A stretch of 64,000 bases of DNA, taken from Winslowiella iniecta (lineage in GTDB: Bacteria > Pseudomonadota > Gammaproteobacteria > Enterobacterales > Enterobacteriaceae). The translations under genes were made by a program, and so were the position numbers. The stretch covers positions 64,568-128,567 of the forward strand of contig NZ_JRXE01000001.1 of assembly GCF_001267535.1 (NCBI RefSeq), written 5' to 3'. Under the pieces are notes generated by a model that was not told the DNA's origin, searched no databases, and saw only the letters and a program-made list of their open reading frames with translations. The first letter of the stretch is position 1; every line of letters begins with the position of its first letter. Below are positions 26,864-35,979 of this stretch, piece after piece.

Positions 26864-28552
26864 GTGAACATAAACGTCGCAGAATTGTTAAGCGGGAATT
26901 ACATCCTGTTATTATTTGTCGTACTGGCTTTAGGTCTTTGCTTAGGAAAATTACGCTTAGGTTCTGTACAACTGGGTAATTCCATTGGCGTTTTAGTGGT
27001 ATCGCTGCTGTTAGGGCAACAACATTTCGCGATAAATACCGAGGCGCTTAACCTCGGCTTTATGTTATTTATTTTTTGTGTTGGCGTGGAAGCCGGCCCC
27101 AACTTTTTCTCCATCTTCTTTCGCGACGGCAAGAACTATCTGATGCTGGCACTGGTGATGGTGGTCAGCGCAATGGCGATGGCGCTGGGACTTGGCAAAC
27201 TGCTCGGCTGGGATATCGGCCTGACCGCCGGGATGCTGGCAGGTTCGATGACCTCCACGCCGGTGCTGGTTGGCGCGGGCGATACGCTGCGCCAGACCAT
27301 CAGCGACAGCAAATCTCTCGGCGTTATGCAGGACAATCTCAGCCTGGGTTATGCTCTGACCTATTTAGTCGGGCTGGTCAGCCTGATATTTGGCGCGCGA
27401 TACCTGCCAAAATTACAGCATCAGGATCTGCCAACCAGTGCGCAACAAATTGCTCGTGAACGCGGCCTGGATACCGACAGCCAGCGCAAGGTTTATCTGC
27501 CGGTGATCCGCGCTTATCGCGTCGGCCCGGAGCTGGTGGCGTGGGCTGATGGCAAAAATCTGCGTGAACTGGGGATTTATCGCCAGACCGGTTGCTATAT
27601 TGAACGTATCCGGCGTAACGGCATTCTGGCGAGTCCGGACGGCGATGCGGTGTTGCAGGTGGGCGATGAGATTTCGCTGGTCGGCTATCCGGATGCGCAT
27701 TCGCGCCTCGATACCAGTTTCCGCAACGGCAAAGAGGTCTTCGACCGCGACCTGCTGGATATGCGTATCGTGACCGAAGAGATTGTGGTGAAGAACCACA
27801 ATGCGGTGAATAAACGTCTCAGCCAGTTAAAGCTGACCGATCACGGCTGCTTTCTTAACCGGGTGATTCGTAGCCAGATTGAGATGCCGATTGATGACAG
27901 CATTATGCTGAATAAAGGCGACGTATTGCAGGTCAGCGGCGAAGCGCGCCGGGTTAAAACCGTTGCTGATCGCATCGGCTTTATTTCGATCCACAGCCAG
28001 ATGACCGATCTGCTGGCCTTCTGCGCCTTCTTTATCATCGGCCTGATGATCGGCATGATCACCTTCCAGTTCAGCAGCTTTAGCTTTGGGATCGGAAATG
28101 CGGCGGGGCTGCTGTTTGCCGGTATCATGCTTGGCTTCCTGCGTGCCAACCACCCGACGTTTGGTTATATCCCGCAGGGGGCGCTGACCATGGTGAAAGA
28201 GTTTGGCCTGATGGTGTTTATGGCGGGCGTCGGGCTGAGTGCCGGGAGCGGCATGACCCACGGCTTCGGCGTCGCTGGCTTGCAGATGCTGGTGTCCGGG
28301 CTGGCGGTCAGCCTGGTGCCGGTGGTGATCTGCTTCCTGTTCGGCGCTTATGTGCTGCGCATGAATCGCGCGCTGCTGTTCGGCGCGATTATGGGCGCCC
28401 GCACCTGTGCGCCCGCAATGGAAATTATCAGCGATACCGCACGCAGTAATATTCCGGCACTGGGTTATGCCGGCACCTATGCCATCGCCAATGTTTTACT
28501 GACACTGGCCGGGACCTTTATTGTCATTATCTGGCCGCTTCTGCCCGGATAA
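26864..28552 (+). CDS. ybjL: Putative AspT/YidE-family transporter YbjL
   Basis: The 562-residue protein (E. coli YbjL 561) has two six-helix membrane halves flanking two cytosolic TrkA-C (RCK_C) domains (about residues 205-375). Typical AspT-superfamily blocks are [44 protein letters not shown] and [16 protein letters not shown]. The family exchanges aspartate/alanine or other dicarboxylates; the YbjL substrate is not established. The start is GTG (26864) preceded by AAGTTAAGCC, a modest ribosome-binding site. RybB sRNA follows directly on the same strand. Confidence 0.92.
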   Translation: MNINVAELLSGNYILLLFVVLALGLCLGKLRLGSVQLGNSIGVLVVSLLLGQQHFAINTEALNLGFMLFIFCVGVEAGPNFFSIFFRDGKNYLMLALVMVVSAMAMALGLGKLLGWDIGLTAGMLAGSMTSTPVLVGAGDTLRQTISDSKSLGVMQDNLSLGYALTYLVGLVSLIFGARYLPKLQHQDLPTSAQQIARERGLDTDSQRKVYLPVIRAYRVGPELVAWADGKNLRELGIYRQTGCYIERIRRNGILASPDGDAVLQVGDEISLVGYPDAHSRLDTSFRNGKEVFDRDLLDMRIVTEEIVVKNHNAVNKRLSQLKLTDHGCFLNRVIRSQIEMPIDDSIMLNKGDVLQVSGEARRVKTVADRIGFISIHSQMTDLLAFCAFFIIGLMIGMITFQFSSFSFGIGNAAGLLFAGIMLGFLRANHPTFGYIPQGALTMVKEFGLMVFMAGVGLSAGSGMTHGFGVAGLQMLVSGLAVSLVPVVICFLFGAYVLRMNRALLFGAIMGARTCAPAMEIISDTARSNIPALGYAGTYAIANVLLTLAGTFIVIIWPLLPG

Positions 28553-28573
28553 AAAATAATTATTAATTGCTGA

Positions 28574-28600
28574 GAACTTTCTCGATCGGCCACAGTCTTA
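28574..28600 (+). promoter_or_regulatory. Sigma-E promoter of rybB
   Basis: -35 element GAACTT (28574-28579) and -10 element TCTTA (28596-28600), separated by 16 bp, fit the sigma-E consensus (GGAACTT / TCTRA-like). The predicted RNA start (28607) is 7 nt after the -10. RybB is a known sigma-E-dependent sRNA. Confidence 0.75.
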
Positions 28601-28606
28601 ATTAGT

Positions 28607-28673
28607 GCCACTGCTTTTCTTTGAAATCCCCAAATTGTGGAGCCCGTTAGTCGAATGACTAGCGGGTTTTTTT
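28607..28673 (+). ncRNA. rybB: RybB, Hfq-dependent sigma-E small RNA
   Basis: The RNA starts GCCACTGCTTTTCTTTGA, identical to the conserved 5' seed of E. coli and Salmonella RybB that pairs with omp mRNAs. It continues with a small CCCCAAATTGTGG-type stem region and ends with a terminator hairpin (CCCGTTAGTC...GACTAGCGGG) and seven T residues. Length is about 67 nt, shorter than the 79 nt of E. coli because the terminator stem is different. It sits downstream of ybjL, as in E. coli. Under envelope stress it represses porin synthesis; ompX is also in this window. A protein ORF crossing it (28637-28840) is rejected. Confidence 0.93.
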
Positions 28674-29016
28674 ATGGGCTGATGTACGCAATCCCCTGCC
28701 TGCCCCGGTTAAGCACTCTTCTTTCCCCTCACGGTTCTGGTCATACAAGCGTCATAAAACTGACATTAATGTTAAACCAAACCACAACACCAGCATCGAT
28801 TAGGATAAACTCCATTTACCGCAACTTTGCGCTCTTTTAAGCTATCTGCTTCGTTTTACAGCTTTTTTTTGCGCTGCCCACCGGACTGATTTTCAGCTGT
28901 TGCGCGGAGCAACCTTTTTTCCTGCGCTCTTTTTGCTGAGGCGCAGGGTTTGCTGGTTACAAATTTAACTTTCGGGTGTGTCACGCATCTGTTTAACAGG
29001 AAGAGGAAAACTGATA
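28674..29016. promoter_or_regulatory. Region between rybB and ybjG, with Pho-box-like repeats
   Basis: This 343-bp stretch has no gene with an initiation signal. At 28738-28770 three 11-bp steps begin GGTCATA, CGTCATA and TGACATT; the middle stretch 28749-28766 matches the Pho box CTGTCATAWAWCTGTCAY at 15 of 18 positions. Near 28839-28870 a weak AAGCT/AGCTT hairpin is followed by eight T, and CCTGCGC/GCGCAGG (28921-28947) forms a 7-bp stem in the ybjG leader. PhoB control of ybjG, or of a short RNA ending near 28870, is an inference. Confidence 0.45.
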
Positions 29017-29622
29017 ATGGAAGAGTTAAACCGGACGCTGTTTCTCTGGATTAACGCCACAGCAGAATCGCCACAGTGGTTGCTGACGCTGGCCACCTTT
29101 ATAGCGAAAGATCTGATCGCGATTGTGCCATTGCTGATTGTCGCGTTATGGCTATGGGGCCCCAGGCATCGCGTGACATCACAGCGCGAGCTGGTGTTAA
29201 AAACCGGTATCGCGCTGATATACGCGCTGGCAATCTCCTGGTGTCTGGGCTCACTGTTTCCGCACCCGCGTCCTTTTACGCTTAATTTTGGCCATCAGTT
29301 TCTTGAACACGCGCCGGATTACTCCTATCCAAGCGATCATGGCACCACCATTTTCACTTTTGCGCTGGCATTTGTGCTGTGGCATCGCCGTTGGTCGGGC
29401 GCGATATTAATGGTGATTGGCGTGTCTATCGCCTGGTCACGTGTTTTCCTCGGCGTACACTGGCCGATGGATATGGTCGGCGGTTTGCTGGTCGGGATGC
29501 TTGGCTGCCTGTTTTCCCAGGTCGCGTGGCAATTCTACGGCACCCGCATGCTGAATGTACTCAGTCAGTTATATCGTACACTGTTCTCTTTTCCGATCCG
29601 CAAAGGGTGGGTACGAGATTAA
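29017..29622 (+). CDS. ybjG: Undecaprenyl-diphosphatase YbjG (PAP2 family)
   Basis: 201 residues from MEELNRTLFLWINATAESPQ; an in-frame extension to 28978 is rejected on homology and because AGGAAGAGG lies just before the ATG at 29017. The PAP2 catalytic motifs are PHPRPF, YPSDHGTTIF and SRVFLGVHWPMD, and five membrane helices are predicted. It dephosphorylates undecaprenyl pyrophosphate at the periplasmic face, recycling the lipid carrier for peptidoglycan and O-antigen. The end FPIRKGWVRD is shared with E. coli YbjG. A GGCCCGC/GCGGGCC hairpin follows. Confidence 0.94.
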   Translation: MEELNRTLFLWINATAESPQWLLTLATFIAKDLIAIVPLLIVALWLWGPRHRVTSQRELVLKTGIALIYALAISWCLGSLFPHPRPFTLNFGHQFLEHAPDYSYPSDHGTTIFTFALAFVLWHRRWSGAILMVIGVSIAWSRVFLGVHWPMDMVGGLLVGMLGCLFSQVAWQFYGTRMLNVLSQLYRTLFSFPIRKGWVRD

Positions 29623-29629
29623 TGGCAAC

Positions 29630-29660
29630 AGGCCCGCAACCCGGCGGGCCTTAATATTTT
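29630..29660 (+). terminator. ybjG terminator
   Basis: GGCCCGC (29631-29637) pairs with GCGGGCC (29644-29650) around a 6-nt loop. The T-run is short and interrupted (TTAATATTTT), so strength is moderate. Confidence 0.6.
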
Positions 29661-30200
29661 CAGCCGGGTAAATGTCAGCTATTTCATTCAGACCATCGTG
29701 TTAATTAATATCCTTCCCGTGTCGCCACACGTTATTGCGCAATAGCCGCTTTTTATTAACAGATTATTTACCCTGTTGCGCAAACCGCTCAACAAATAGC
29801 CATATCTTTTTCTTATCAATGCAATCATCTGATTTAAATCGTTTTTATTTTCAGGCTGCACATAAAAACAACAATCATAACAATGTTTAATGGTAGCAAA
29901 AAAGTCAAAATACAGTTATTAAGACTGTAAATGACTGGTTAACCAGAACATGTAACAAACACCACCACCAAAAGACAGGTTAATTAACTATAAATATTAA
30001 TGCAGTTGTGATCCTGATCACCCGATATCGCCAAACTAACGCTGTCATCTGCTTATTCCGGTGGTAGAGTGTGCGCCATAAAATAATAGCGATGATTAAT
30101 CACTACTGCGGTTGACGGTTATTTTTGCAGCGCCGATCAGGCGCAATCGTCGGGTGTTAATTGATTGTTTTTTCTGTTGTGGACAGCACTGGAGAAGATT
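29661..30200 (+). promoter_or_regulatory. sdaC upstream region with CRP-type site
   Basis: This AT-rich 540-bp gap has no credible gene. At 30007-30022, TGTGA-TCCTGA-TCACC matches the CRP consensus (TGTGA-N6-TCACA) except at the last base, 180 bp before sdaC. sdaC is CRP-activated in E. coli, so the site fits. The long A/T-rich upstream part (29700-29990) may hold further sites that I cannot identify. Confidence 0.6.
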
Positions 30201-31487
30201 ATGGACTCGTCTCAAACCGCGGTTCTTGCGGGTGATAAACAGCAAAGTGTCATGGCATGGCGTAAAAGTGACACCATGTGGATGTTGGGTTTATACGGTA
30301 CCGCCATTGGCGCAGGTGTACTGTTTCTGCCGATTAATGCCGGGATCGGTGGGCTTATCCCGCTGATTATTATGGCGCTGCTGGCGTTTCCAATGACCTA
30401 TTACGCCCACCGTGGTTTATGCCGTTTTGTGCTGTCCGGCAGCAAGCCTGGCGCAGATATCACTGAGGTGGTGGAAGAACATTTCGGCGTCGGTGCGGGT
30501 AAGTTGATTACCCTGCTCTACTTCCTCGCTATCTACCCGATCCTGCTGGTCTACAGCGTGGCGATCACCAATACCGTCGACAGCTTTATTACTCACCAGT
30601 TGCAACTGCAATCGCCACCACGTGCGTTACTGGCACTGATTCTGCTGGTTGGCCTGATGACCATTGTGCGCTTTGGCAAAGAGATGATTGTCAAAACCAT
30701 GAGTCTGCTGGTGTTCCCGTTTGTCGCGGTGCTGATGCTGCTGGCGCTGTGGCTAATCCCTAACTGGAGCAGCGCAATTTTTGACAATGTTTCGCTGGCA
30801 GGCAGCGGCAATGGGCTGGTGATGACATTGTGGCTGGCGATCCCGGTAATGGTGTTCTCCTTTAACCACTCCCCGATTATCTCAGCGTTCGCCGTGGCGA
30901 AGCGTGAAGAGTATGGCGATCAGGCCGAACGTAAATGCTCACGCATCCTGGCTTTCAGCCATTTGATGATGGTAGTGACGGTGATGTTTTTCGTCTTCAG
31001 CTGCGTACTCAGCCTGACGCCGGAAAACCTGGCAGAAGCGAAACAGCAGAATATTTCCATTCTTTCATATCTGGCTAACCATTTTAATACGCCAATGATG
31101 GCGTGGCTGGCACCGATTATTGCCATCGTGGCAATTACCAAATCCTTCCTCGGTCACTATCTGGGGGCGCGCGAAGGCTTTAATGGTCTGATCGTGAAAT
31201 CACTGCGTGGTCGTGGCAAGCAGGTTAGCGAGAGCAAACTAAACCGCTTCACCGCGCTGTTTATGCTGGTGAGCACCTGGATTGTCGCCAGCTGGAACCC
31301 AAGCATTCTGGGGATGATTGAAACCCTCGGCGGGCCGATTATCGCCGTACTGCTGTTCCTGATGCCGATGTACGCGATTAACAAAGTTCCGGCGATGCGC
31401 AAATACAGCGGCGCGGCCAGTAACCTGTTTGTGGTGCTGGTGGGCCTGGTGGCCATTTCGGGGATTCTGTTTAACCTGGTGGGATAA
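30201..31487 (+). CDS. sdaC: Serine/proton symporter SdaC
   Basis: 428 residues from MDSSQTAVLAGDKQQS; 12 upstream in-frame codons are not conserved. It is an HAAAP-family amino-acid transporter with about 11 helices and long identical blocks with E. coli SdaC: DTMWMLGLYGTAIGAGVLFL, NHSPIISAFAVAKREEYGD, KSFLGHYLGAREGFNG and GMIETLGGPII. It imports L-serine with protons. In E. coli sdaC is followed by the serine deaminase sdaB; here it is followed by dacC on the other strand, so the gene is unlinked from its catabolic partner. Confidence 0.95.
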   Translation: MDSSQTAVLAGDKQQSVMAWRKSDTMWMLGLYGTAIGAGVLFLPINAGIGGLIPLIIMALLAFPMTYYAHRGLCRFVLSGSKPGADITEVVEEHFGVGAGKLITLLYFLAIYPILLVYSVAITNTVDSFITHQLQLQSPPRALLALILLVGLMTIVRFGKEMIVKTMSLLVFPFVAVLMLLALWLIPNWSSAIFDNVSLAGSGNGLVMTLWLAIPVMVFSFNHSPIISAFAVAKREEYGDQAERKCSRILAFSHLMMVVTVMFFVFSCVLSLTPENLAEAKQQNISILSYLANHFNTPMMAWLAPIIAIVAITKSFLGHYLGAREGFNGLIVKSLRGRGKQVSESKLNRFTALFMLVSTWIVASWNPSILGMIETLGGPIIAVLLFLMPMYAINKVPAMRKYSGAASNLFVVLVGLVAISGILFNLVG

Positions 31488-31493
31488 GCTTTA

Positions 31494-31515
31494 GCGGCGG
31501 CGTTGCTGCCGCCAA
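31494..31515. repeat. GGCGGCG-type inverted repeat after sdaC
   Basis: AGCGGCGGC and GCTGCCGCC-like arms lie directly after the sdaC stop, just before a separate terminator hairpin. It resembles the window's gene-end hairpin family but is imperfect. Confidence 0.4.
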
Positions 31516-31522
31516 TAAATCG

Positions 31523-31550
31523 AACGGGCAGCGTTTTCGCTGCCCGTTTT
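31523..31550. terminator. Bidirectional terminator between sdaC and dacC
   Basis: AACGGGCAGCG and CGCTGCCCGTT form a perfect 11-bp stem with a TTTT loop and a short T-run on the plus strand. It is 3 nt from the dacC stop and serves both convergent genes. Confidence 0.85.
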
Positions 31551-31552
31551 AA

Positions 31553-32758
31553 TCAGGAAAACCACTTCCCGAACCAGCCATCCAGCTTCATCATCACAAA
31601 GTCCCAGATTCGGCTGAAGAAGCCGCCTTGCTGCACTTCATCCAACACCACCAGCGGGCGCTGCTCAATGGTTTTACCGTTCAGCTGGAAATCAATGGTT
31701 CCCACCTGCTGATATTTCTTTAACGGTGCCTGGAGCTGCGGTGAAGTCAGGGTGAAGCTGGCCTTCATATTCTTCATCTGCCCTTTTGGGATAGTCAACG
31801 CGGCATCTTTCTCAACCCCCAGGTTGACCTGCTTACGGTCGCCAAACCACACGCGCTGGGTGGAAAACGCCGTGTTCGCCTTAATTGGCGTCACGGTTTC
31901 CCAGAAACGGAATCCCCACGTCAGCAACTTTTCACTTTCGCGGAAACGAATACCGTCGGTCGCCGCCCCCAGCACCACGGAAATCAGTCGCATATCCCCT
32001 TCAGTTGCCGATGCCACCAGGTTATTGCCCGCTCCGGAAGTATGACCGGTTTTGATCCCGTCCACCTTCAGGTTGCTGCTCCACAGCAGACGATTACGGT
32101 TATGCTGACGGATTTTGTTGAAGGTAAACTCTTTTTCTTTATGCAGTGCGTACTCTTCCGGCACATCGCGAATCAGTGCCTGACCAATCAGTGCCATATC
32201 GCGCGCGGTACTATACTGTCCTTCAGAATCGAGACCGTGAACGGTTTTAAAATGGGTGTTTTGCAGGCCAAGCGCTTTGACATAGTTGTTCATCAGGCCA
32301 ACAAAAGAGTCCTGACTGCCGGCGACGTAATCGGCCAACGCGATGCTGGCATCATTACCGGACTGAATCACGATACCTTTATTTAGTTCCGAGACCGGTA
32401 TCCGGTCGCCCGGCTTCAGAAACATGAGTGAGGAGCCTTGCAGGATCGGGTTACCGGTAGCCCAGGCATCTTTACCGACGGTGACCAAATCATCGTTGGT
32501 GATTTTCCCGGATTTAAGCGCTTGTCCGATCACATAACTGGCCATCATTTTGGTCAGGCTGGCGGGGTCGAGACGATCGTCTGCTGCGGATTCGGCCAGC
32601 ACTTTGCCACTGGCATAATCCATTAAAATCCAGGCCTTAGCATCAATCTGCGGCGCGGCTGGCGCCTGTTCGGCGTGGGCAAGAGCGGTTGTTAGCACAA
32701 CAAGCGTGGTGCTGGCAGCCAGTGCCCGGACACTGGCATAGAGGCGAGTTTTGTTCAT
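31553..32758 (-). CDS. dacC: D-alanyl-D-alanine carboxypeptidase (PBP6)
   Basis: The 401-residue protein (E. coli DacC 400) has a signal peptide [20 protein letters not shown]... cleaved after AHA. The penicillin-binding motifs are SLTK (active serine), SGN and KTG ([13 protein letters not shown]). The C-terminal beta domain ends in the amphipathic anchor ([20 protein letters not shown]). It trims the terminal D-Ala from peptidoglycan pentapeptides at the inner membrane's outer face, mainly in stationary phase. The product is closer to DacC than DacA by the gene neighbourhood (ybjG side, yliI side). Confidence 0.95.
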   Translation of the reverse strand: MNKTRLYASVRALAASTTLVVLTTALAHAEQAPAAPQIDAKAWILMDYASGKVLAESAADDRLDPASLTKMMASYVIGQALKSGKITNDDLVTVGKDAWATGNPILQGSSLMFLKPGDRIPVSELNKGIVIQSGNDASIALADYVAGSQDSFVGLMNNYVKALGLQNTHFKTVHGLDSEGQYSTARDMALIGQALIRDVPEEYALHKEKEFTFNKIRQHNRNRLLWSSNLKVDGIKTGHTSGAGNNLVASATEGDMRLISVVLGAATDGIRFRESEKLLTWGFRFWETVTPIKANTAFSTQRVWFGDRKQVNLGVEKDAALTIPKGQMKNMKASFTLTSPQLQAPLKKYQQVGTIDFQLNGKTIEQRPLVVLDEVQQGGFFSRIWDFVMMKLDGWFGKWFS

Positions 32759-33037
32759 GGCGTGACCAGAGTATCCATTTAAAATTTTAAAGGTTTCATG
32801 ATGTTATCCAACAACATTCAACCTACTACGCTAACCTTTCGGCTAACTGAAAAAAACAGCATGACCGTAAAGTTTTTTAGAGTTTATTAGATAAATCTGG
32901 GCTTTGCTGCGAAATAGCGCAATTTCTGCCGATTATCTAATCAATCAGATTGCGTCAGATTCTGATTTTTTGCAGAACAGTTAAGGCTGTCACAAAAATC
33001 CGCTAATCTGAGTTGAGTTTGCCTGAGGAGAGTCACC

Positions 33038-33694
33038 ATGGATTTAGCCCTTTTCGATCTTGATGAAACCCTGATTTGCGAAGACAGTACCAGCCTGTGG
33101 CTACGCTGGCTGGTATCGCAGGGCTTTGCGCCGGAAGCGCTGCTCAAACAGGAGCAGGAACTGATGAGCCAGTATTATCAGGGCACGCTGTCAATGGAAG
33201 AGTATATGAATACCACTCTCGCACCGTTAACCGGTATGGCAACGCTGACGGTATCCGGCTGGCTACGTCGCTTTATTCAACGCGATATTCTGCCACGGGT
33301 TTACCCTGACGCACGTGAGCGTCTTACATGGCATCAACAGCGTGGTGATACCATTCTGGTGATTTCTGCCAGCGGCGAACACCTGGTAACGCCGATTGCG
33401 CAACAGCTGGGTGCGCATGGCGCACTGGCGGTGGGGGTTGAAATCGTTGATGATCGCTACAGCGGTCTGACTTACGGCACTATGACCTACAAGGAAGGTA
33501 AAGTCACCCGACTGACCGACTGGAAATCGCTCCAGGCTGATCCAAATTTTGATCGCACCTGGGCCTACAGCGATTCGATGAATGATATTCCGCTGCTGGA
33601 ACAGGCTGACCACGCGCATGTGATCAACCCGGATGAGCTGCTGCATCAGGAAGCGCTGAATCGCGGCTGGCAAGTCTGTCGCTGGGTAAAGTAA
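33038..33694 (+). CDS. HAD-superfamily hydrolase (HAD-IB type)
   Basis: The 218-residue cytosolic protein has all HAD motifs: motif I FDLDETL (nucleophile Asp6, general acid Asp8), motif II serine in VISASGEHLV, motif III lysine in TYKEGKV, and motif IV YSDSMNDIPLLEQA. An alpha-helical cap (about residues 20-85) groups it with SerB-like HAD-IB phosphatases. Substrate unknown; small phosphomonoesters such as phosphoserine are typical for the subfamily. A GAGGAG ribosome-binding site precedes the ATG. It lies between dacC and yliI, a place without a counterpart in E. coli. Confidence 0.85.
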   Translation: MDLALFDLDETLICEDSTSLWLRWLVSQGFAPEALLKQEQELMSQYYQGTLSMEEYMNTTLAPLTGMATLTVSGWLRRFIQRDILPRVYPDARERLTWHQQRGDTILVISASGEHLVTPIAQQLGAHGALAVGVEIVDDRYSGLTYGTMTYKEGKVTRLTDWKSLQADPNFDRTWAYSDSMNDIPLLEQADHAHVINPDELLHQEALNRGWQVCRWVK

Positions 33695-33702
33695 CTTTGC
33701 AG

Positions 33703-33724
33703 GTGGCCAGTCATCACTGGCCAC
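33703..33724. terminator. Hairpin between the HAD gene and yliI
   Basis: GTGGCCAGT and ACTGGCCAC form a perfect 9-bp stem with a CATC loop between two convergent stops. No strong T-run follows, but its position indicates a shared 3' structure. Confidence 0.6.
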
Positions 33725-33733
33725 TTCGCTGAG

Positions 33734-34846
33734 TTACTTCAGGCCGACTTTCAGTAATTTGCCATCGCTTTCATCCGTCAGCACGTAGAGGAAACCGTCA
33801 GGCCCGACGCGCACATCACGAATACGTTCGTGGCGATCTTCCAGCAGACGTTCCTGCTCAATCACTTTTTCGCCATTAATTGTCAGACGAATCAGGCTTT
33901 GCTGTTTCAGCGCGCCAATAAACAGCGAATTTTTCCACATCGGGAATTTTGCGCTGTTATAAAACGCCATGCCGCTGATAGCTGGCGACACTTTCCACCA
34001 GAAGAGCGGCTGTTCCGTCCCTTCTACCTCACCACCTTTGGATTCCGGAACTTTTTCGCCGCTATAGTCAACGCCCCAGGTCGCCAGCGGCCAGCCGTAG
34101 TTTTTGCCCTTCTCAATAATATTCACTTCATCGCCGCCGCGCGCACCGTGTTCGCTTTCCCATATCTGCTGGGTCCACGGATTAAATGCCACGCCCTGCG
34201 GATTGCGCAACCCATAGGCCCAGATTTCCGCACGCGCATTTTTACGGTCGACAAACGGGTTATCTTGCGGAATCTCGCCGTCGGCGGTCAGCCGCACCAT
34301 TTTACCCTATAGCTTACTCAAATCCTGCGCGGTGGCGCTGTGGAAATTATCGCCGAACACAATGTACAGGTAGCCATCGCGATCAAATGCCATACGGGTG
34401 CCGAGATTAGCGCCGCTGGAGAGCTGAGGCTGCTGGCGCAGCACCACCTTAAAATCACGCAACTGACGGTTATCTTCGCTCAGTACCCCATAACCGACTG
34501 CCGCACCGGCACCGCCATTTACGCCAGCTTCAGTAAAGCTCAGCCAGACGCGACGGCTTTTCTCAAAGTCGGGTGCCAGCACCACATCCAGTAAACCGCC
34601 CTGGCGGTGCGCCCACACCTTCGGCACGCCAGCAATCGGCTCTGATAACCCGCTCTGCGGATTCCATAAGCGCAACTGACCGGAGCGCTCGGTGATTAAA
34701 ATATCCGCTTTATCTGGCAAAAAGGCCACTGCCCATGGGTGATCCAGCTTATCCTGCAGCTGTTGTACCGTAACATCGGCCGCCATTAGCGAACCGGAAA
34801 CCAGTAATGAAGTACTCACAATCAGTGTCGACAGCAGGCGTGGCAT
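33734..34846 (-). pseudogene. yliI: yliI (aldose sugar dehydrogenase), interrupted by an amber codon
   Basis: A single frame of 370 codons (E. coli YliI 371) codes for a PQQ-dependent soluble aldose dehydrogenase with a Sec signal (MPRLLSTLIVSTSLLVSGSL, cleavage after MAA). Codon 180 is TAG (34307-34309). Both flanks match the family without a frame change: TAQDLSKL before and GKMVRLTADGEIPQDNPFVD after. E. coli has Gln here (DKLQGK), so CAG to TAG is the likely change. The C-terminal half keeps GLRNPQGVAFNP, WESEHGARGGDEVN and GPDGFLYVLTDESDG. The product would be truncated at 179 residues and lack half of the beta-propeller. Confidence 0.85.
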
Positions 34847-34963
34847 AGGCTCCTCCGGGTAACCATCCGATAGTGAAGATCACGCGACCTTGCGCGCAAT
34901 TTCAACGACTTTGGTAATAACCGTAGCCTGAAGGAGCCTGTACGGAATGATTTTTACAAAAAC

Positions 34964-35632
34964 TTAAGGAGTCAATTTAATATTCACCGTGTCGTTGACC
35001 ATGCTATTAATTGGCTGTTTCAGGTCTTCAAAGTTTATCGGTGCATTGCTGTTGGGGATATTTTTGCCAACGCCTTTACGTACTACCTCAACCATCGTCT
35101 TACCGCTTTGCGCATCAATCAGCTGTACTTCAAGAAACAACGCGCTCTGCTGAGTGCGATGCCCCGCAGCTGCCATGGTACCGGCAATCACTGCGCCAAT
35201 CGGGATCACTTCGTAAAACTGAACACCTTGATTCTCAGCGGTTACAGCGGTAATTGCGGTTTTCATAATCAGCGTTGCTGGCCCCGCCTGTTGTACCAGC
35301 GGTTTACGTTTGGCGACCGCGGCTCGAAGTTGCTGATCGGTATAACTTCTGATTTGATCAAGCGTTGCCTGGCTGACGCGGGCATTCGGTGCTGCCGCCG
35401 GATAATAAATCACCGGCGTAAAAACCACTCCCCGGTAATCACTTTCTTTAAAATCCGGCGAAACCCATCGCAGGGTTTCCTGTCCCGAGGCCGAACGTGT
35501 GGGTTGTAACTGACTATAATCAGGTAAAAAACCAGAAAATTGTCGGGTGTCCGCGACTTTTGATGTACAACCGGCAAGGAAAAGAGTGCTAACCATCGCT
35601 CCTGCCAACAGCATTTTGCGCTGAATAATCAT
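34964..35632 (-). CDS. DUF3313-type lipoprotein
   Basis: The 222-residue protein has lipoprotein signal MIIQRKMLLAGAMVSTLFLAGC (lipobox LAGC, Cys22). The mature domain contains FSGFLPDYSQLQPTRSASGQ, a glycine-rich IPIGAVIAGTMAAAGHRT stretch, and VEVQLIDAQSGKTMVEVVRK, as in the DUF3313 family of secreted or outer-membrane lipoproteins. Function unknown. Ser at +3 and Thr at +2 do not signal inner-membrane retention. The gene is monocistronic, with no counterpart at this site in E. coli. Confidence 0.72.
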   Translation of the reverse strand: MIIQRKMLLAGAMVSTLFLAGCTSKVADTRQFSGFLPDYSQLQPTRSASGQETLRWVSPDFKESDYRGVVFTPVIYYPAAAPNARVSQATLDQIRSYTDQQLRAAVAKRKPLVQQAGPATLIMKTAITAVTAENQGVQFYEVIPIGAVIAGTMAAAGHRTQQSALFLEVQLIDAQSGKTMVEVVRKGVGKNIPNSNAPINFEDLKQPINSMVNDTVNIKLTP

Positions 35633-35979
35633 GAAGAGATTCCTTAAGGCGGTGAAGGGGTAATGTTGTTATCAATCGCCTTTTCAGCATAGGAAGATTC
35701 GAGATAATCACCACCCTACTAACCACTTTTAACCCTGTGCCGATTAAAAATAGTCTGATTATTCTGTTGCCCTGAATTAACCCGCCCCTTTTATGCTGAC
35801 TGAAAACCCTATTCACCGTTATTGCTGGCAGACATTGTTAACGCAAAATGTCAGCCATGTAAAAAAACGCAATGCTGATTATTTTTTAAGCGGTGATATT
35901 TTATACTCTGGCGGTTGGACCAGCCAGAACCGGCGCGTCTGACAAAGGAGCTTGATTAACGAATAGGGACATAATCACT
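35633..35979. other. Gene-free region between two accessory genes
   Basis: This 347-bp gap separates the divergent starts of the DUF3313 lipoprotein and the small repeat protein. It is AT-rich from 35860 to 35910. AGGGA (35967-35971) serves as ribosome-binding site for the small protein. I see no certain promoter or RNA gene. Confidence 0.35.

Noticed and set aside
28637-28840. 67-codon frame beginning MEPVSRMTSGFFYG
   Set aside because: Its start is inside the RybB sRNA and its first codons are the RybB terminator; no SD.
28839-28870. Possible sRNA terminator (AAGCT/AGCTT with eight T)
   Set aside because: The stem is only 5 bp with a long loop, so it is listed only as a possibility within the rybB-ybjG region and not as a separate feature.
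33734-34300. Treating the second half of yliI as an independent gene starting at an internal Met
   Set aside because: It is in the same frame as the upstream half, matches the C-terminal half of YliI, lacks a signal peptide and SD, and is separated only by one TAG.
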